22,769 bases of DNA from a virus. Of this stretch, positions 12,795 to 21,084 are shown piece by piece. Position 1 is the first letter of the stretch; every line of letters begins with the position of its first letter. Both the position numbers and the translations under genes were made by a program. The stretch covers positions 1 to 22,769 of the IMG/VR virus record IMGVR_UViG_3300008262_003928; one strand, 5' to 3'. The notes beneath the pieces were generated by a model. That model searched no databases, was not told the DNA's origin, and worked only from the letters and a program-made list of their open reading frames with translations.

Positions 12795-13349
12795 ATGACA
12801 TACAATTTTATCAAATGGGCACTTGTAGAAAGTACAAATGAACCAAAAACACTAGAACTCTATGATTTACCCTACAGCCGTACTGATCTAGACCCGTCAA
12901 TTAGTAAAGAAACACTAGATGTACACTACGGTAAATTAGCCAAAGGATATGTAGACCGTTATAATGCAGGAGAAGGAGACCCCGATTTTAACGAAGCGGG
13001 CGCCTATTTGCACAATATTTTATTTGCACAATACAAAAAACCAGAAAGCAGTAATAGTCCAACTGGTGCAATTTTAGAATTTATTGAAAAACATTTTAAA
13101 AGCTTTAATAACTTTGTAGAAAAATTTGAAGTTGAAGCTATGAAGCTACAAGGATCAAATTGGATTTACTTAGCTAAGAACGGCAAAATTAAAAGCATAC
13201 CGAACCATCAAACACGTAGTGATATTGTACTGTTAATTGATTGGTGGGAACATGCTTGGTTCTTGGATTACGGCAGCGACAAGAAAAAATATCTAGCTAA
13301 TCAATGGAAAATTATTAACTGGGAAATTGTTTCCGCTAGAGTTCACTGA
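12795..13349 (+). CDS. Fe/Mn superoxide dismutase-like protein
   Basis: 184 residues from the ATG at 12795; the frame is open further left but that part overlaps the opposite gene and has no family resemblance. After a 22-residue unusual N-terminus come YDLPYSRTDLDPSIS and LDVHYGKLAKGYV, then AGAYLHNILF, GSNWIYL and LIDWWEHAWFLDY. All four metal ligands are present (H44, H73, D149, H153), together with the active-site Tyr (Y52), the Trp after the GS motif (W123) and the dimer-bridging Glu (E152). Gly at H73-4 plus His in NHQT (H138) is the pattern I recall from mycobacterial iron enzymes. Two gateway residues are replaced: the usual second-shell His is L48 and its partner Tyr is F156. Slightly shorter than typical SODs (about 190-210). 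It would convert superoxide to O2 and H2O2 if active. Confidence 0.85.
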   Translation: MTYNFIKWALVESTNEPKTLELYDLPYSRTDLDPSISKETLDVHYGKLAKGYVDRYNAGEGDPDFNEAGAYLHNILFAQYKKPESSNSPTGAILEFIEKHFKSFNNFVEKFEVEAMKLQGSNWIYLAKNGKIKSIPNHQTRSDIVLLIDWWEHAWFLDYGSDKKKYLANQWKIINWEIVSARVH

Positions 13350-13623
13350 TGTCCTTCATGCTGCTAGCTGGCATGTCCCACACTGTTCTACGCTCAACTG
13401 CTTTTCTTTGAGCAAACTTTTTTGTATCACAGATTGAACAACAATGAAAAAAATTGTTGTTCAATCGTCGCGGATCTAACTTTCCCTTGTCTCTCTTAAA
13501 AATAGTTTTACAATTGTCACATCTTAGAACTACAATAGTTTTTTTACGAATGTATTGATGGGATGCTCCAAGTTTACTGACTCTTGTAAAGGATTTTTCT
13601 TCAGTCTCAAGTGTTAAAAACAT
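13336..13623 (-). CDS. Small zinc-ribbon protein
   Basis: 95 residues. RCDNCKTIF (C35, C38) and FHCCSIC (C61/C62, C65) form two cysteine knuckles of a likely zinc ribbon, with H60 as alternate ligand. Between them is basic KRDKGKLDPRRLNNN, after which come FAQRKAVERR and a WDMPASS tail. Similar 'CDnC..... rgK.dprRLnNnyfH.C..Cd.k.fAq' proteins occur in aquatic T4-like phages from memory and may be related to HNH or other nucleic-acid-binding fingers; no HNH catalytic triad is visible. The gene overlaps the 3' end of the SOD gene by 14 bases tail-to-tail. It contains a perfect 14-base inverted repeat over its second knuckle. No ribosome site is obvious. Confidence 0.7.
   Translation of the reverse strand: MFLTLETEEKSFTRVSKLGASHQYIRKKTIVVLRCDNCKTIFKRDKGKLDPRRLNNNFFHCCSICDTKKFAQRKAVERRTVWDMPASSMKDISEL
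13432..13466. repeat. Perfect 14-base inverted repeat in the zinc-ribbon gene
   Basis: GATTGAACAACAAT (13432-13445) and ATTGTTGTTCAATC (13453-13466) are exact reverse complements around a 7-base A-rich loop. It lies over the codons for LNNNFFHCCSI on the (-) strand. No T-run follows on either strand. Confidence 0.85.
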
Positions 13624-13640
13624 TAAGTATTTACATTCGG

Positions 13641-13670
13641 ATTATAAAATTTTCCTATAAATAATGACAA
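13641..13670 (-). promoter_or_regulatory. Sigma70-like promoter for the zinc-ribbon gene
   Basis: Read on the (-) strand: TTGTCA (13670-13665), 18 bases, TATAAT (13646-13641), with RNA starting near 13634 and about 11 bases before the ATG at 13623. Its spacer contains the opposing late promoter at 13656-13663. Confidence 0.45.
13656..13663 (+). promoter_or_regulatory. T4-type late promoter for the Fe-S carrier and fibre unit
   Basis: Exact TATAAATA. Predicted +1 at 13669 gives a 15-base leader with CGGAG (13671-13675) eight bases before the ATG. A 7-pair hairpin, AGATTAA (13674-13680) with TTAATCT (13688-13694), would hold the AUG in its loop. Confidence 0.75.
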
Positions 13671-13683
13671 CGGAGATTAAAAA

Positions 13684-14037
13684 ATGGTTAATCTTAGCAA
13701 TAGTGCTATTGAAAAAATTAAAGAATTAATAGAAGAAGAAGGAAATCCTGATTTAAAACTGCGGGTCTTTGTGCAAGGCGGCGGCTGTTCAGGATTCCAA
13801 TACGGATTCACATTCGATGAAGAACAGAACGAAGATGATTTTGATTTTACATTTAACGGTGTAAAAGTAATTATTGACAGTATGAGTAGTCAGTATTTGC
13901 AAAACGCTGAAATAAACTACGTAGAAGATATCACAGGAAGTCAGTTTACAGTTAAAAATCCTGACGCTAAAACTACCTGTGGATGCGGCAGCAGTTTTTC
14001 CGTTGACGAAGAGTTCTACGATAATATCGGAGTATAA
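13684..14037 (+). CDS. ErpA/IscA-type iron-sulfur carrier (HesB family)
   Basis: 117 residues matching A-type carriers along their length: [22 protein letters not shown], then [15 protein letters not shown] with C35, IDSMSSQYL near 65-71, and [10 protein letters not shown] with C99 and C101. These three cysteines hold the Fe-S cluster delivered to target enzymes. The GFQYGFTFD run and the NPxLKLRV start are closer to ErpA than to IscA or SufA. It is the first gene downstream of an exact late promoter and lies 6 bases before the giant fibre gene, so it is apparently made with virion proteins. Inference: it could mature a host or phage Fe-S enzyme late in infection, or place metal in a tail protein; neither is shown. 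Confidence 0.92.
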   Translation: MVNLSNSAIEKIKELIEEEGNPDLKLRVFVQGGGCSGFQYGFTFDEEQNEDDFDFTFNGVKVIIDSMSSQYLQNAEINYVEDITGSQFTVKNPDAKTTCGCGSSFSVDEEFYDNIGV

Positions 14038-14043
14038 TAAAAA

Positions 14044-17000
14044 ATGGCAAGAAGAGTAATTGATATTGGAGTCCAAGGGAACGACGGAACTGGGGATAGT
14101 ATTAGAGAAAGTTTTCGAAAAGTAAACGAAAACTTTGTAGAACTCTATGCTATTTTTAATCAAGGCGATACTATCAGTTTTACAGATCTAGATGATGTTC
14201 CTGACGAATTAGGCAGTTACAAAATTCCAATGAGTTCAGCCGAAGGCGACTTTATTGAAATGCGTTCTTTAGTTGAAGGAACTGGTATAGCCATAGATTA
14301 CGAAAATGAAGATGGCGAAATTATTATCAGTTCTACTTCTAGTGAAGTATCTAGTGATCCTAGTCCAACATTAGGCGGTCCTTTAAATGCTAATCTTCAA
14401 GGTGTAGCTAATACAGTAGATTTTAACGATATTACTGCTATTAATAATGCAGTCATTAGTTTTAATGCTACTCACGGAACAAATATTACTGCTGATAGTT
14501 TAGTCATCAACAGAGGATATGCAGATTCAAGGTATATAAATGTTGCTGGCGATACTATGACTGGTGCATTAAATGTGCCAGCCGGGGCATCAGGAACACA
14601 AGTTCCAAGAGTTAGCGAAGTAGTTAAAAAAGCTGGCGATACTATGACCGGCGTTTTAACACTATCAGATCATCCTGGGACACTTGCAGGTGTTGGTATT
14701 ATTAACGGCGATGATGATTTACAAGCAGCTACTAAACTTTATGTTGACAATTCTAGTTTTAGTAGTGCAACAAATTTATTTGTAGCAACCAGTGGACAGG
14801 ATGATCCTGATCCTCCTTATCCAGAAGGTAAAGAAGGTCGAGCATTTGCTTACGCATTTGGAACAGTAAACAGAGCTGCACAAAAAGCGGAAGAAGTTAT
14901 ATATTACAATCGAGCGAGACCAGGACCGTATAAGCAAACAATTACCTATACAAATAACGACGTTGCTATATCTTCAATTATTAGTACAGTTAGTTTAACC
15001 ACTACACAAAGTTTAGGATATATTGAAGCCAGTGATATTTTGTATAGCAATATTGAATTCATTCAAAAAGAAGTTATAGAACATATAAACACTGAATATC
15101 AAGATCTAGTTTATAATGAAGAGTTGTGCGAAAGAGATGTAGGGTTAATTGTACAGGCTATTCTTTTAGATCTACGTATTGGCGGAAATTATCAGACAGT
15201 TAATGCAGGGTTAAGCTATCGCCGAAACGCTAGTGCTAGATTTGCAAGTTCAACTCAATTAGAAGAAACCGCAGCTGGTATCGCATACGCACAAACAGTA
15301 GCAAATGTTATCTTAAGCGAAACTTTAAGTTACGAACCTTTACAAGGCGTAGTAGCAATTCAGTATCCAAGTGATCTAGGTTTCGCCATCCCTAACAGCT
15401 CAATTAGAAATAATGTAAGCGAGCAGTTCAATGATATTATTGATATTTTAAATACAGGACTAAGTGCTGCTCCTACTGTTGACACAGGTAACGGAACATA
15501 TCTTGTTCAATTTTCAAACGGCGGTAACTCTAGCGTAGATCAAGGTATTGCTGCAAACAGAGATATTATTGCAGGCAAAATATTAAGAGGTCAAACGTCA
15601 GGTGCTACAGGTAAGATTGTTAGTTATACAGCAGACTACGATCCCGGAATTGATGATTTAATTGAAGTACAATTACTACAGCCAATTGAATTTGAAGTAG
15701 GTGAGACACTTGAATATGCAGAAAGTATCAATCAATCAGAGATCACTATTAGAGTTGAGAGTGGATCTTATGAAGAAGATTATCCAATAAGAATTCCAGC
15801 TAACGTTTCTCTAAAAGGAGACGAATTTAGACGAGTGCTTATTCGTCCTAAAGATAGACCAAGTCAAAGTCCTTGGAGAGGAATATTCTTCCGAAGAAAC
15901 ATCGAACACGATGGTATTGACAATGTATTAACTAGATCAGGTTACGATATTCAGCCTGTTACTATAAATTTAACTACAGATAGACTGACTGCGATTACTG
16001 CAATCAAAGCAGGGGTTGGAATACGAATAAGAAGTACCGGATCATTACCAACCCCATTAACAACAGACGCAGTTACTAGTGCAGGTATTACACTAACTAA
16101 AGTTCTTTACGTTAGAGATGTAGTTGGACTAACTTTTAAATTATCTGACACTCCTGAAGGTACTGCATTTGATTTAACTGGATTAAACAGTGGTATTCAT
16201 ACTTTAATACCAGAACCGTTAAACACTTTAGGTGCTACATGTGCAATTAGTATATCAGCTATCACTAAAGGTACCAGTACTATTGTTACTACTGGATCGG
16301 CTCATAATTTAAAAGATGGAGATAGAATAACATTCGCTGACGTTGGAGGAATGACTCAGTTAAATGGAAATACTTATTATGCCAAGGCAAGCACCCTAGG
16401 GACTACTCAGTTTGAATTGCACGATGCAGAAAAATTGATCAGTACTAGTCGAGTAGACAGTACAGCGTACGGTGTGTACACTCCAAGTACTGGTTACGTC
16501 AAAGCATTTATTGAATATGGGTACCATTATCTGACTGATCCTCGATTAGCTCTATCAAACACTAATCCGGCTCTAAACAACAAACTGATCGATGTTTTCT
16601 TAATGAATGATGCAACTATTATAAGAAACGTCACAGCACAGGGTCACGGTGGATTTATGATGGTACTTGATCCTGAGGGTCAAATCTTACACAAGTCACC
16701 ATACTGTCAAACTGCTACCAGTTTTAGTCAAAGTACTCATACTCATAGATTTGCAGGCGGACAATATATTGACGGATTTACTGGACGTCTTGGTGCTACT
16801 GTTACGTTGTCAGGATCATTCACTGGACCTTTTAGAATTGGACTTAGTGGATTACCTCGGAATATTAATTCACCTACCAGTTTCTTTTATAACGGATTTC
16901 GATATCAAATCAATGCTGTAATTAGATATAGCTCTAATACAGCGTTCGTAGTTCTTGATGACACTACACCCTGGGTTGAAAATCCAACATTTGGATTATT

Positions 17001-20000
17001 AAGTCCACTACTGCCAGGAGGTATTAGAGTCATTATAGAAACAGCAGGATATCGTAGTATGTTGGCTAATGACTTTACTCAAGTTAACGATCTAGGCTAT
17101 GGTATTGTTGCAACCAATAATGGATACACTGAACAAGTAAGTACTTTCTGTTATTATAATCAAATTTCATATCTGTCTGAGAATGGCGGACAAATTCGTT
17201 CAGTTGCTGGATCTAACTGTAATGGCGTTTATGCGCTTGTTGCTCGAGGAAGAGATCCTAATGAAGTTCCTGATGTTGTAGCATTAGCACAATCTTTTGT
17301 GCAGGTTGCTAGAGTTTATAAGTCAGGTTTATTAACTGACGGTGACATAAGTGATACTTTATTTTATATTAGAAATTATTCTTATGTTCCGTTTAATCAA
17401 TCAGAAGTTGAAATTGATCATGGTTCAAGTATTGGTATAGTAAAATATACTATTAGTAGTGCCAGTGGAACTGGCGAAATTGCCGCAGCAGATCAAGTTG
17501 GTCCAATAACAATTTTAACTGCGGATAATACTAATCCTGTTAGAATAACAACTACAACACCGCACGGTTTTAGTTCAGGTTGGCTCGTTAATATTAGCGG
17601 CGTAAGCTCTATGATTCAAATTAACGACCGATCGTATTATGTAAAATATATCAACGCAACACAATTTGATCTTTATTCACAAAGAACATTAAAGAGCGAT
17701 TACAGCATTGATGGTACAGGATATCTTGACGGTACAGGCGGCAGTGCTAGTGCTGGGCCCGAAATTCTAAAAGTAAATCTAGCAGCAAGTATTATTGCAG
17801 GTGCTAGTAGTGGACTGTTTGACGATGTAAACAATAATCAAACTATTATTATTAGAGCACAAACACAATTTAGTTTAACTGGTGTAACTGAAGTTTCTCC
17901 TACAAGACCTTCTACTGCACTTGTATTTGACAATCAAACAGATCAAACTCTTAGAACAATTGCATTTAGCACATCAAGTCCAGGCAATGGAGGATTGTGG
18001 TCAGATTTAACACAAACTTCTGTTACAGTTAGAGAAGCATATTCTTATGTAAGTCTAGCATTAGATTATAATAATCTTGCAGTTGTAGATCCAACTAATG
18101 CAAGTAAAAAATTAGGTTCTCAATCTAGTGACACTAAGATAGCAGTTAATATAGGAGAAAGTCCTTCTCAAACACTTCTTGATAAACTTAACTCCGGTAA
18201 TTATGCATTTGGCTGGTACGGTAAAATACATAGAATTGACAGTGTAACTCAAGCTGCAAATGATCCTGCTAGCGTAAAATATATTAATTCCCCAGCTGGA
18301 GCAATTACTAAATCAGTGGCTCTAAGAGAAATTAACGGCATTACAAACAGCTCAGTGGTAGAAATTACAACCTCTGTGGCGCATACCTATACTGACGGAA
18401 CTAGAGTTAGAATTTTTGGTTTGCCAATAGCCAGTATGTATGCACTTAATAATACTGTAGGTTATACAAAATCTACTGGTCCTAACACGTTTGAACTTTA
18501 TTCAGATAGCGGACTAACTCTAGGTATTGATACTTCGAATACCACTGTATACAGTGCTTACACAACTGGTGGTAAAATAGAATCACCTACAAGAATAAGA
18601 ACTAATACCAATCACGGCTACAGTGACGGTACTAGAATTTATATTACCAACGTAGGAGGTATGGTTCAATTAAATGGACAGACACTCTATGCTAAGGTGA
18701 TAGATGCAGACGAATTTGAATTATATGAAGATGCTGATTTACTAAATCCATTAGACACTAGTTTGTATAATAACTATAGTGGCGTCGGTGGTACAATAGT
18801 AATAAGCAACCCTTCGTACATCAGCATTAGTACAATATCTGAAATTTATAGTCCTGCTAGTGCAGCAGGTCTTTATTCCGGCTTCGACAGCGGCATTGCT
18901 TATAGCATCCAAGCTGGCTTGCAGGCAGGCAGTACAGGTGAAATCAGTGTTAACATTAGTACTACTCGTGTAACTAGTCATGACTTCTTAGACATCGGTA
19001 CTGGCGGTGTTAATGACACTAACTACCCAAGACAAATTTATGGCGATCCTGTTAATCAACCAACTCAAGCTAACGAGGTAGTTGAAGAAGGCGAAGGACG
19101 AGTTTTCTATTCAAGCACTGATCAAGACGGTAATTTTAAAGTCGGTGAATTCTTTAAAGTTGATCAAGGAACAGGTACAGTTCAGATTAGCGGTAGTATC
19201 AGTCTTGGAAGACTAGCAGGTATACAATTACTGCGTGGTGACGAAGTCAAAGAATTTAGTAACGACAGTTCGATGACTAATGCTGACACTGATACTGTTC
19301 CAACTGAAAGTGCAGTTGTAGGATATGTTAATAAACGATTAGGATTAACAGAAGCTAGCGCACCAGTTACTGGTCCAATTGGTCCAGGGTTCCTTGCATT
19401 AGATAATAGTAATCAACCTTCATCTAATATTAGTTGGGGCGGTTATAAAATTACCAACTTGTTAAATCCCACTGACGCTTTAGATGCAGTCAATAAAGAC
19501 TATGTTGACACACAACTTTCACTTCAAAACGAATTAAGTGAACTACAAGATATTGTAATTAATGAACCTTATCTTGATGCACAATTACTGGCATCTAAAC
19601 AAGTACCAGGCGGATTAGAATGGCACAATGTTACTGTTACCGGAGATTTAAATCTTGAGTATGACAGTACTGCAAACAGTATTGTAGCAAACTTGTCTTT
19701 AGGCAGTATTGGCAACGCTCAAATCGCTAATGACGCTGCTATTGCACAAAGTAAATTAAGTTTATCAAACAGTACATCAGCAACCACAGCTGGAGCAGCT
19801 ACTAAAGGTATAGCTAGTTTTAACAGTGCCAACTTTACTGTCGTCGATGGATGGGTAAGCATTACATCCACTGGTCTAGCATCTTTAGGTAATATAGCAG
19901 CTACTTCAGTGTTAGGAAATTCTAATAGTAGTAGTGCGTCTGTTTCAGAAGTAACAATGAAGACTGTAGTTGAAAAAGGTGTGGCCACTGCATTTAGCGG

Positions 20001-20778
20001 TAGCGGTCTATTACAAAAAACTGTTAATCCTTTAGACCCCACTGATATAACCTATAGTACTACTAGCGTAACCTCTACAGGGGTTGCTGGAGCACTGATA
20101 CAAACCGAAGCTGCTTCTGGATCACCTACGTTAACTACAATGCAAGGTGGTGGTGGTATTGATATAAAATATCTAAAACTTGATACTTATCGAGTAATGG
20201 ATACTGGTACATTTACTATTTTTTCCGGTACTGCTATCGAACAAACTGCTTTGGTAACTAGACTGTTTACTCCAGCAGGACAACAGTATGAGGGAGCTCA
20301 TTTTATAAGTGCTACAGGAGGTAGTGATTCATCGTTACCACTTATTGAACTGCATGGCAATTTTAACCTACCAGATGATGGAAGTACTCTTGTATCTACA
20401 TACGGTGACTTGTCAGAATACTATGAAGCCGATCAAGAATATGAATCCGGAACTGTACTAATATTTGGTGGAAATAAAGAAATTACTACTACAACAACAC
20501 TAGCAGATTCTAGAGTAGCAGGTATAGTAAGTACTGCATCAAGTTTTCAAATGAACGGCGATTGTCCAGGTACAAAAGTACTGTTAGCATTAACAGGTCG
20601 TGTTCCGTGTAAATTTATCGGAACTATAAGCAAAGGAGACATGGTATGCACATCCTCAACACCAGGGTATGCGTGTCGTGCTGACAATCCGGCATTTGGA
20701 ACAATCATAGGAAAATCGCTTGTAGATAAAACTACACTAGAACCAGGTGTAATCGAAGTAGCAGTAGGAAGACTATAA
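14044..20778 (+). CDS. Giant fibre-type virion structural protein
   Basis: 2244 residues. Modules seen: N-terminal RVIDIGVQGNDGTGDSIRES then FRKVNENFVELY (4-38), a likely virion attachment module; two AGDTMTG motifs near 168 and 197 followed by ATKLYVDN, as in T4-like fibres; a cyanophage-like core with NVTAQGHGGFMMVLDPEGQ (from 862), RFAGGQYIDGF near 905 and VYALVARGRDPNEVPDV; four FCCH-like repeats between 740 and 1580; AVNKDYVD near 1817; and a C-terminal domain from about 2120 (GDLSEYYEADQEYESGTVLI...GDMVCTSSTPGYA...GTIIGKSL), the DLxEYy domain common at fibre ends. No coding interruption. GGAG (14029-14032) lies 11 bases before the ATG. Role: host recognition or baseplate-linked fibre (inference from homologous architecture). 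The stop overlaps the next start (TAATG). Confidence 0.88.
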   Translation: MARRVIDIGVQGNDGTGDSIRESFRKVNENFVELYAIFNQGDTISFTDLDDVPDELGSYKIPMSSAEGDFIEMRSLVEGTGIAIDYENEDGEIIISSTSSEVSSDPSPTLGGPLNANLQGVANTVDFNDITAINNAVISFNATHGTNITADSLVINRGYADSRYINVAGDTMTGALNVPAGASGTQVPRVSEVVKKAGDTMTGVLTLSDHPGTLAGVGIINGDDDLQAATKLYVDNSSFSSATNLFVATSGQDDPDPPYPEGKEGRAFAYAFGTVNRAAQKAEEVIYYNRARPGPYKQTITYTNNDVAISSIISTVSLTTTQSLGYIEASDILYSNIEFIQKEVIEHINTEYQDLVYNEELCERDVGLIVQAILLDLRIGGNYQTVNAGLSYRRNASARFASSTQLEETAAGIAYAQTVANVILSETLSYEPLQGVVAIQYPSDLGFAIPNSSIRNNVSEQFNDIIDILNTGLSAAPTVDTGNGTYLVQFSNGGNSSVDQGIAANRDIIAGKILRGQTSGATGKIVSYTADYDPGIDDLIEVQLLQPIEFEVGETLEYAESINQSEITIRVESGSYEEDYPIRIPANVSLKGDEFRRVLIRPKDRPSQSPWRGIFFRRNIEHDGIDNVLTRSGYDIQPVTINLTTDRLTAITAIKAGVGIRIRSTGSLPTPLTTDAVTSAGITLTKVLYVRDVVGLTFKLSDTPEGTAFDLTGLNSGIHTLIPEPLNTLGATCAISISAITKGTSTIVTTGSAHNLKDGDRITFADVGGMTQLNGNTYYAKASTLGTTQFELHDAEKLISTSRVDSTAYGVYTPSTGYVKAFIEYGYHYLTDPRLALSNTNPALNNKLIDVFLMNDATIIRNVTAQGHGGFMMVLDPEGQILHKSPYCQTATSFSQSTHTHRFAGGQYIDGFTGRLGATVTLSGSFTGPFRIGLSGLPRNINSPTSFFYNGFRYQINAVIRYSSNTAFVVLDDTTPWVENPTFGLLSPLLPGGIRVIIETAGYRSMLANDFTQVNDLGYGIVATNNGYTEQVSTFCYYNQISYLSENGGQIRSVAGSNCNGVYALVARGRDPNEVPDVVALAQSFVQVARVYKSGLLTDGDISDTLFYIRNYSYVPFNQSEVEIDHGSSIGIVKYTISSASGTGEIAAADQVGPITILTADNTNPVRITTTTPHGFSSGWLVNISGVSSMIQINDRSYYVKYINATQFDLYSQRTLKSDYSIDGTGYLDGTGGSASAGPEILKVNLAASIIAGASSGLFDDVNNNQTIIIRAQTQFSLTGVTEVSPTRPSTALVFDNQTDQTLRTIAFSTSSPGNGGLWSDLTQTSVTVREAYSYVSLALDYNNLAVVDPTNASKKLGSQSSDTKIAVNIGESPSQTLLDKLNSGNYAFGWYGKIHRIDSVTQAANDPASVKYINSPAGAITKSVALREINGITNSSVVEITTSVAHTYTDGTRVRIFGLPIASMYALNNTVGYTKSTGPNTFELYSDSGLTLGIDTSNTTVYSAYTTGGKIESPTRIRTNTNHGYSDGTRIYITNVGGMVQLNGQTLYAKVIDADEFELYEDADLLNPLDTSLYNNYSGVGGTIVISNPSYISISTISEIYSPASAAGLYSGFDSGIAYSIQAGLQAGSTGEISVNISTTRVTSHDFLDIGTGGVNDTNYPRQIYGDPVNQPTQANEVVEEGEGRVFYSSTDQDGNFKVGEFFKVDQGTGTVQISGSISLGRLAGIQLLRGDEVKEFSNDSSMTNADTDTVPTESAVVGYVNKRLGLTEASAPVTGPIGPGFLALDNSNQPSSNISWGGYKITNLLNPTDALDAVNKDYVDTQLSLQNELSELQDIVINEPYLDAQLLASKQVPGGLEWHNVTVTGDLNLEYDSTANSIVANLSLGSIGNAQIANDAAIAQSKLSLSNSTSATTAGAATKGIASFNSANFTVVDGWVSITSTGLASLGNIAATSVLGNSNSSSASVSEVTMKTVVEKGVATAFSGSGLLQKTVNPLDPTDITYSTTSVTSTGVAGALIQTEAASGSPTLTTMQGGGGIDIKYLKLDTYRVMDTGTFTIFSGTAIEQTALVTRLFTPAGQQYEGAHFISATGGSDSSLPLIELHGNFNLPDDGSTLVSTYGDLSEYYEADQEYESGTVLIFGGNKEITTTTTLADSRVAGIVSTASSFQMNGDCPGTKVLLALTGRVPCKFIGTISKGDMVCTSSTPGYACRADNPAFGTIIGKSLVDKTTLEPGVIEVAVGRL
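16261..18790 (+). repeat. Four diverged FCCH-like beta modules in the giant fibre
   Basis: Units begin near 16270, 17530, 18349 and 18586. Each has the order 'v.i.t...H.....G..v.i..v.gM..lN...yyak......tF.LY': for example HNLKDGDRITFADVGGM, HGFSSGWLVNISGVSSM, HTYTDGTRVRIFGLPIASM and HGYSDGTRIYITNVGGM. The last two are nearly adjacent. The pattern is the short beta domain labelled 'E1 FCCH' in databases and often present in marine phage tail proteins. Confidence 0.75.
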
Positions 20779-21083
20779 TGACACAAAAAATAATAAATTT
20801 AGGTACTGCAAACAAAGGTAATGGCGATCCCATTAGAGTAGCATTTGGTAAAGTCAACGATAACTTTACTGAGCTTTATAACTATGTTGGAGCTAGTAAT
20901 CTTACTGAATTGGCTCAAGACTATGTGGCACAAATGTTAGTCAATGGTGATCACGAAGGTGCAACTGTAGAATATGACGATGCAAATAATAAATTAAATA
21001 TTCTAATAGCACAGGACTACGACGGAGGAGCAGCCTCCACAGTATATGACGATGAAACACTTTTAGATGGGGGCGGAGCATAA
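20778..21083 (+). CDS. Small structural protein sharing the fibre N-terminal module
   Basis: 101 residues. Its first 35 residues, KIINLGTANKGNGDPIRVAF then GKVNDNFTELYNYV, repeat the N-terminal module of the giant fibre (RVIDIG..GNDGTGDSIRESF.KVNENFVELY). The rest is acidic, with NKLNILIAQDYDGG and a glycine-rich end. It could be an assembly partner, a short fibre or a capped version of the attachment module. The ATG overlaps the upstream stop by one base, with AGGA eight bases before it. The next gene follows after one base, so all three structural genes are in one late unit. Confidence 0.75.
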   Translation: MTQKIINLGTANKGNGDPIRVAFGKVNDNFTELYNYVGASNLTELAQDYVAQMLVNGDHEGATVEYDDANNKLNILIAQDYDGGAASTVYDDETLLDGGGA

Positions 21084-21084
21084 C

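Noticed and set aside
13789-14163. (-) ORF of 124 residues over the ErpA-like gene
   Set aside because: Antisense shadow of a gene with clear homology; low-complexity sequence and no start signals.
19719-20042. (-) ORF of 107 residues within the giant fibre
   Set aside because: Shadow of the fibre's repetitive Ser/Thr/Ala codons; the fibre frame is unbroken. The same applies to other antisense ORFs at 18751-18981, 20547-20786, 21103-21327 and 21588-21920.
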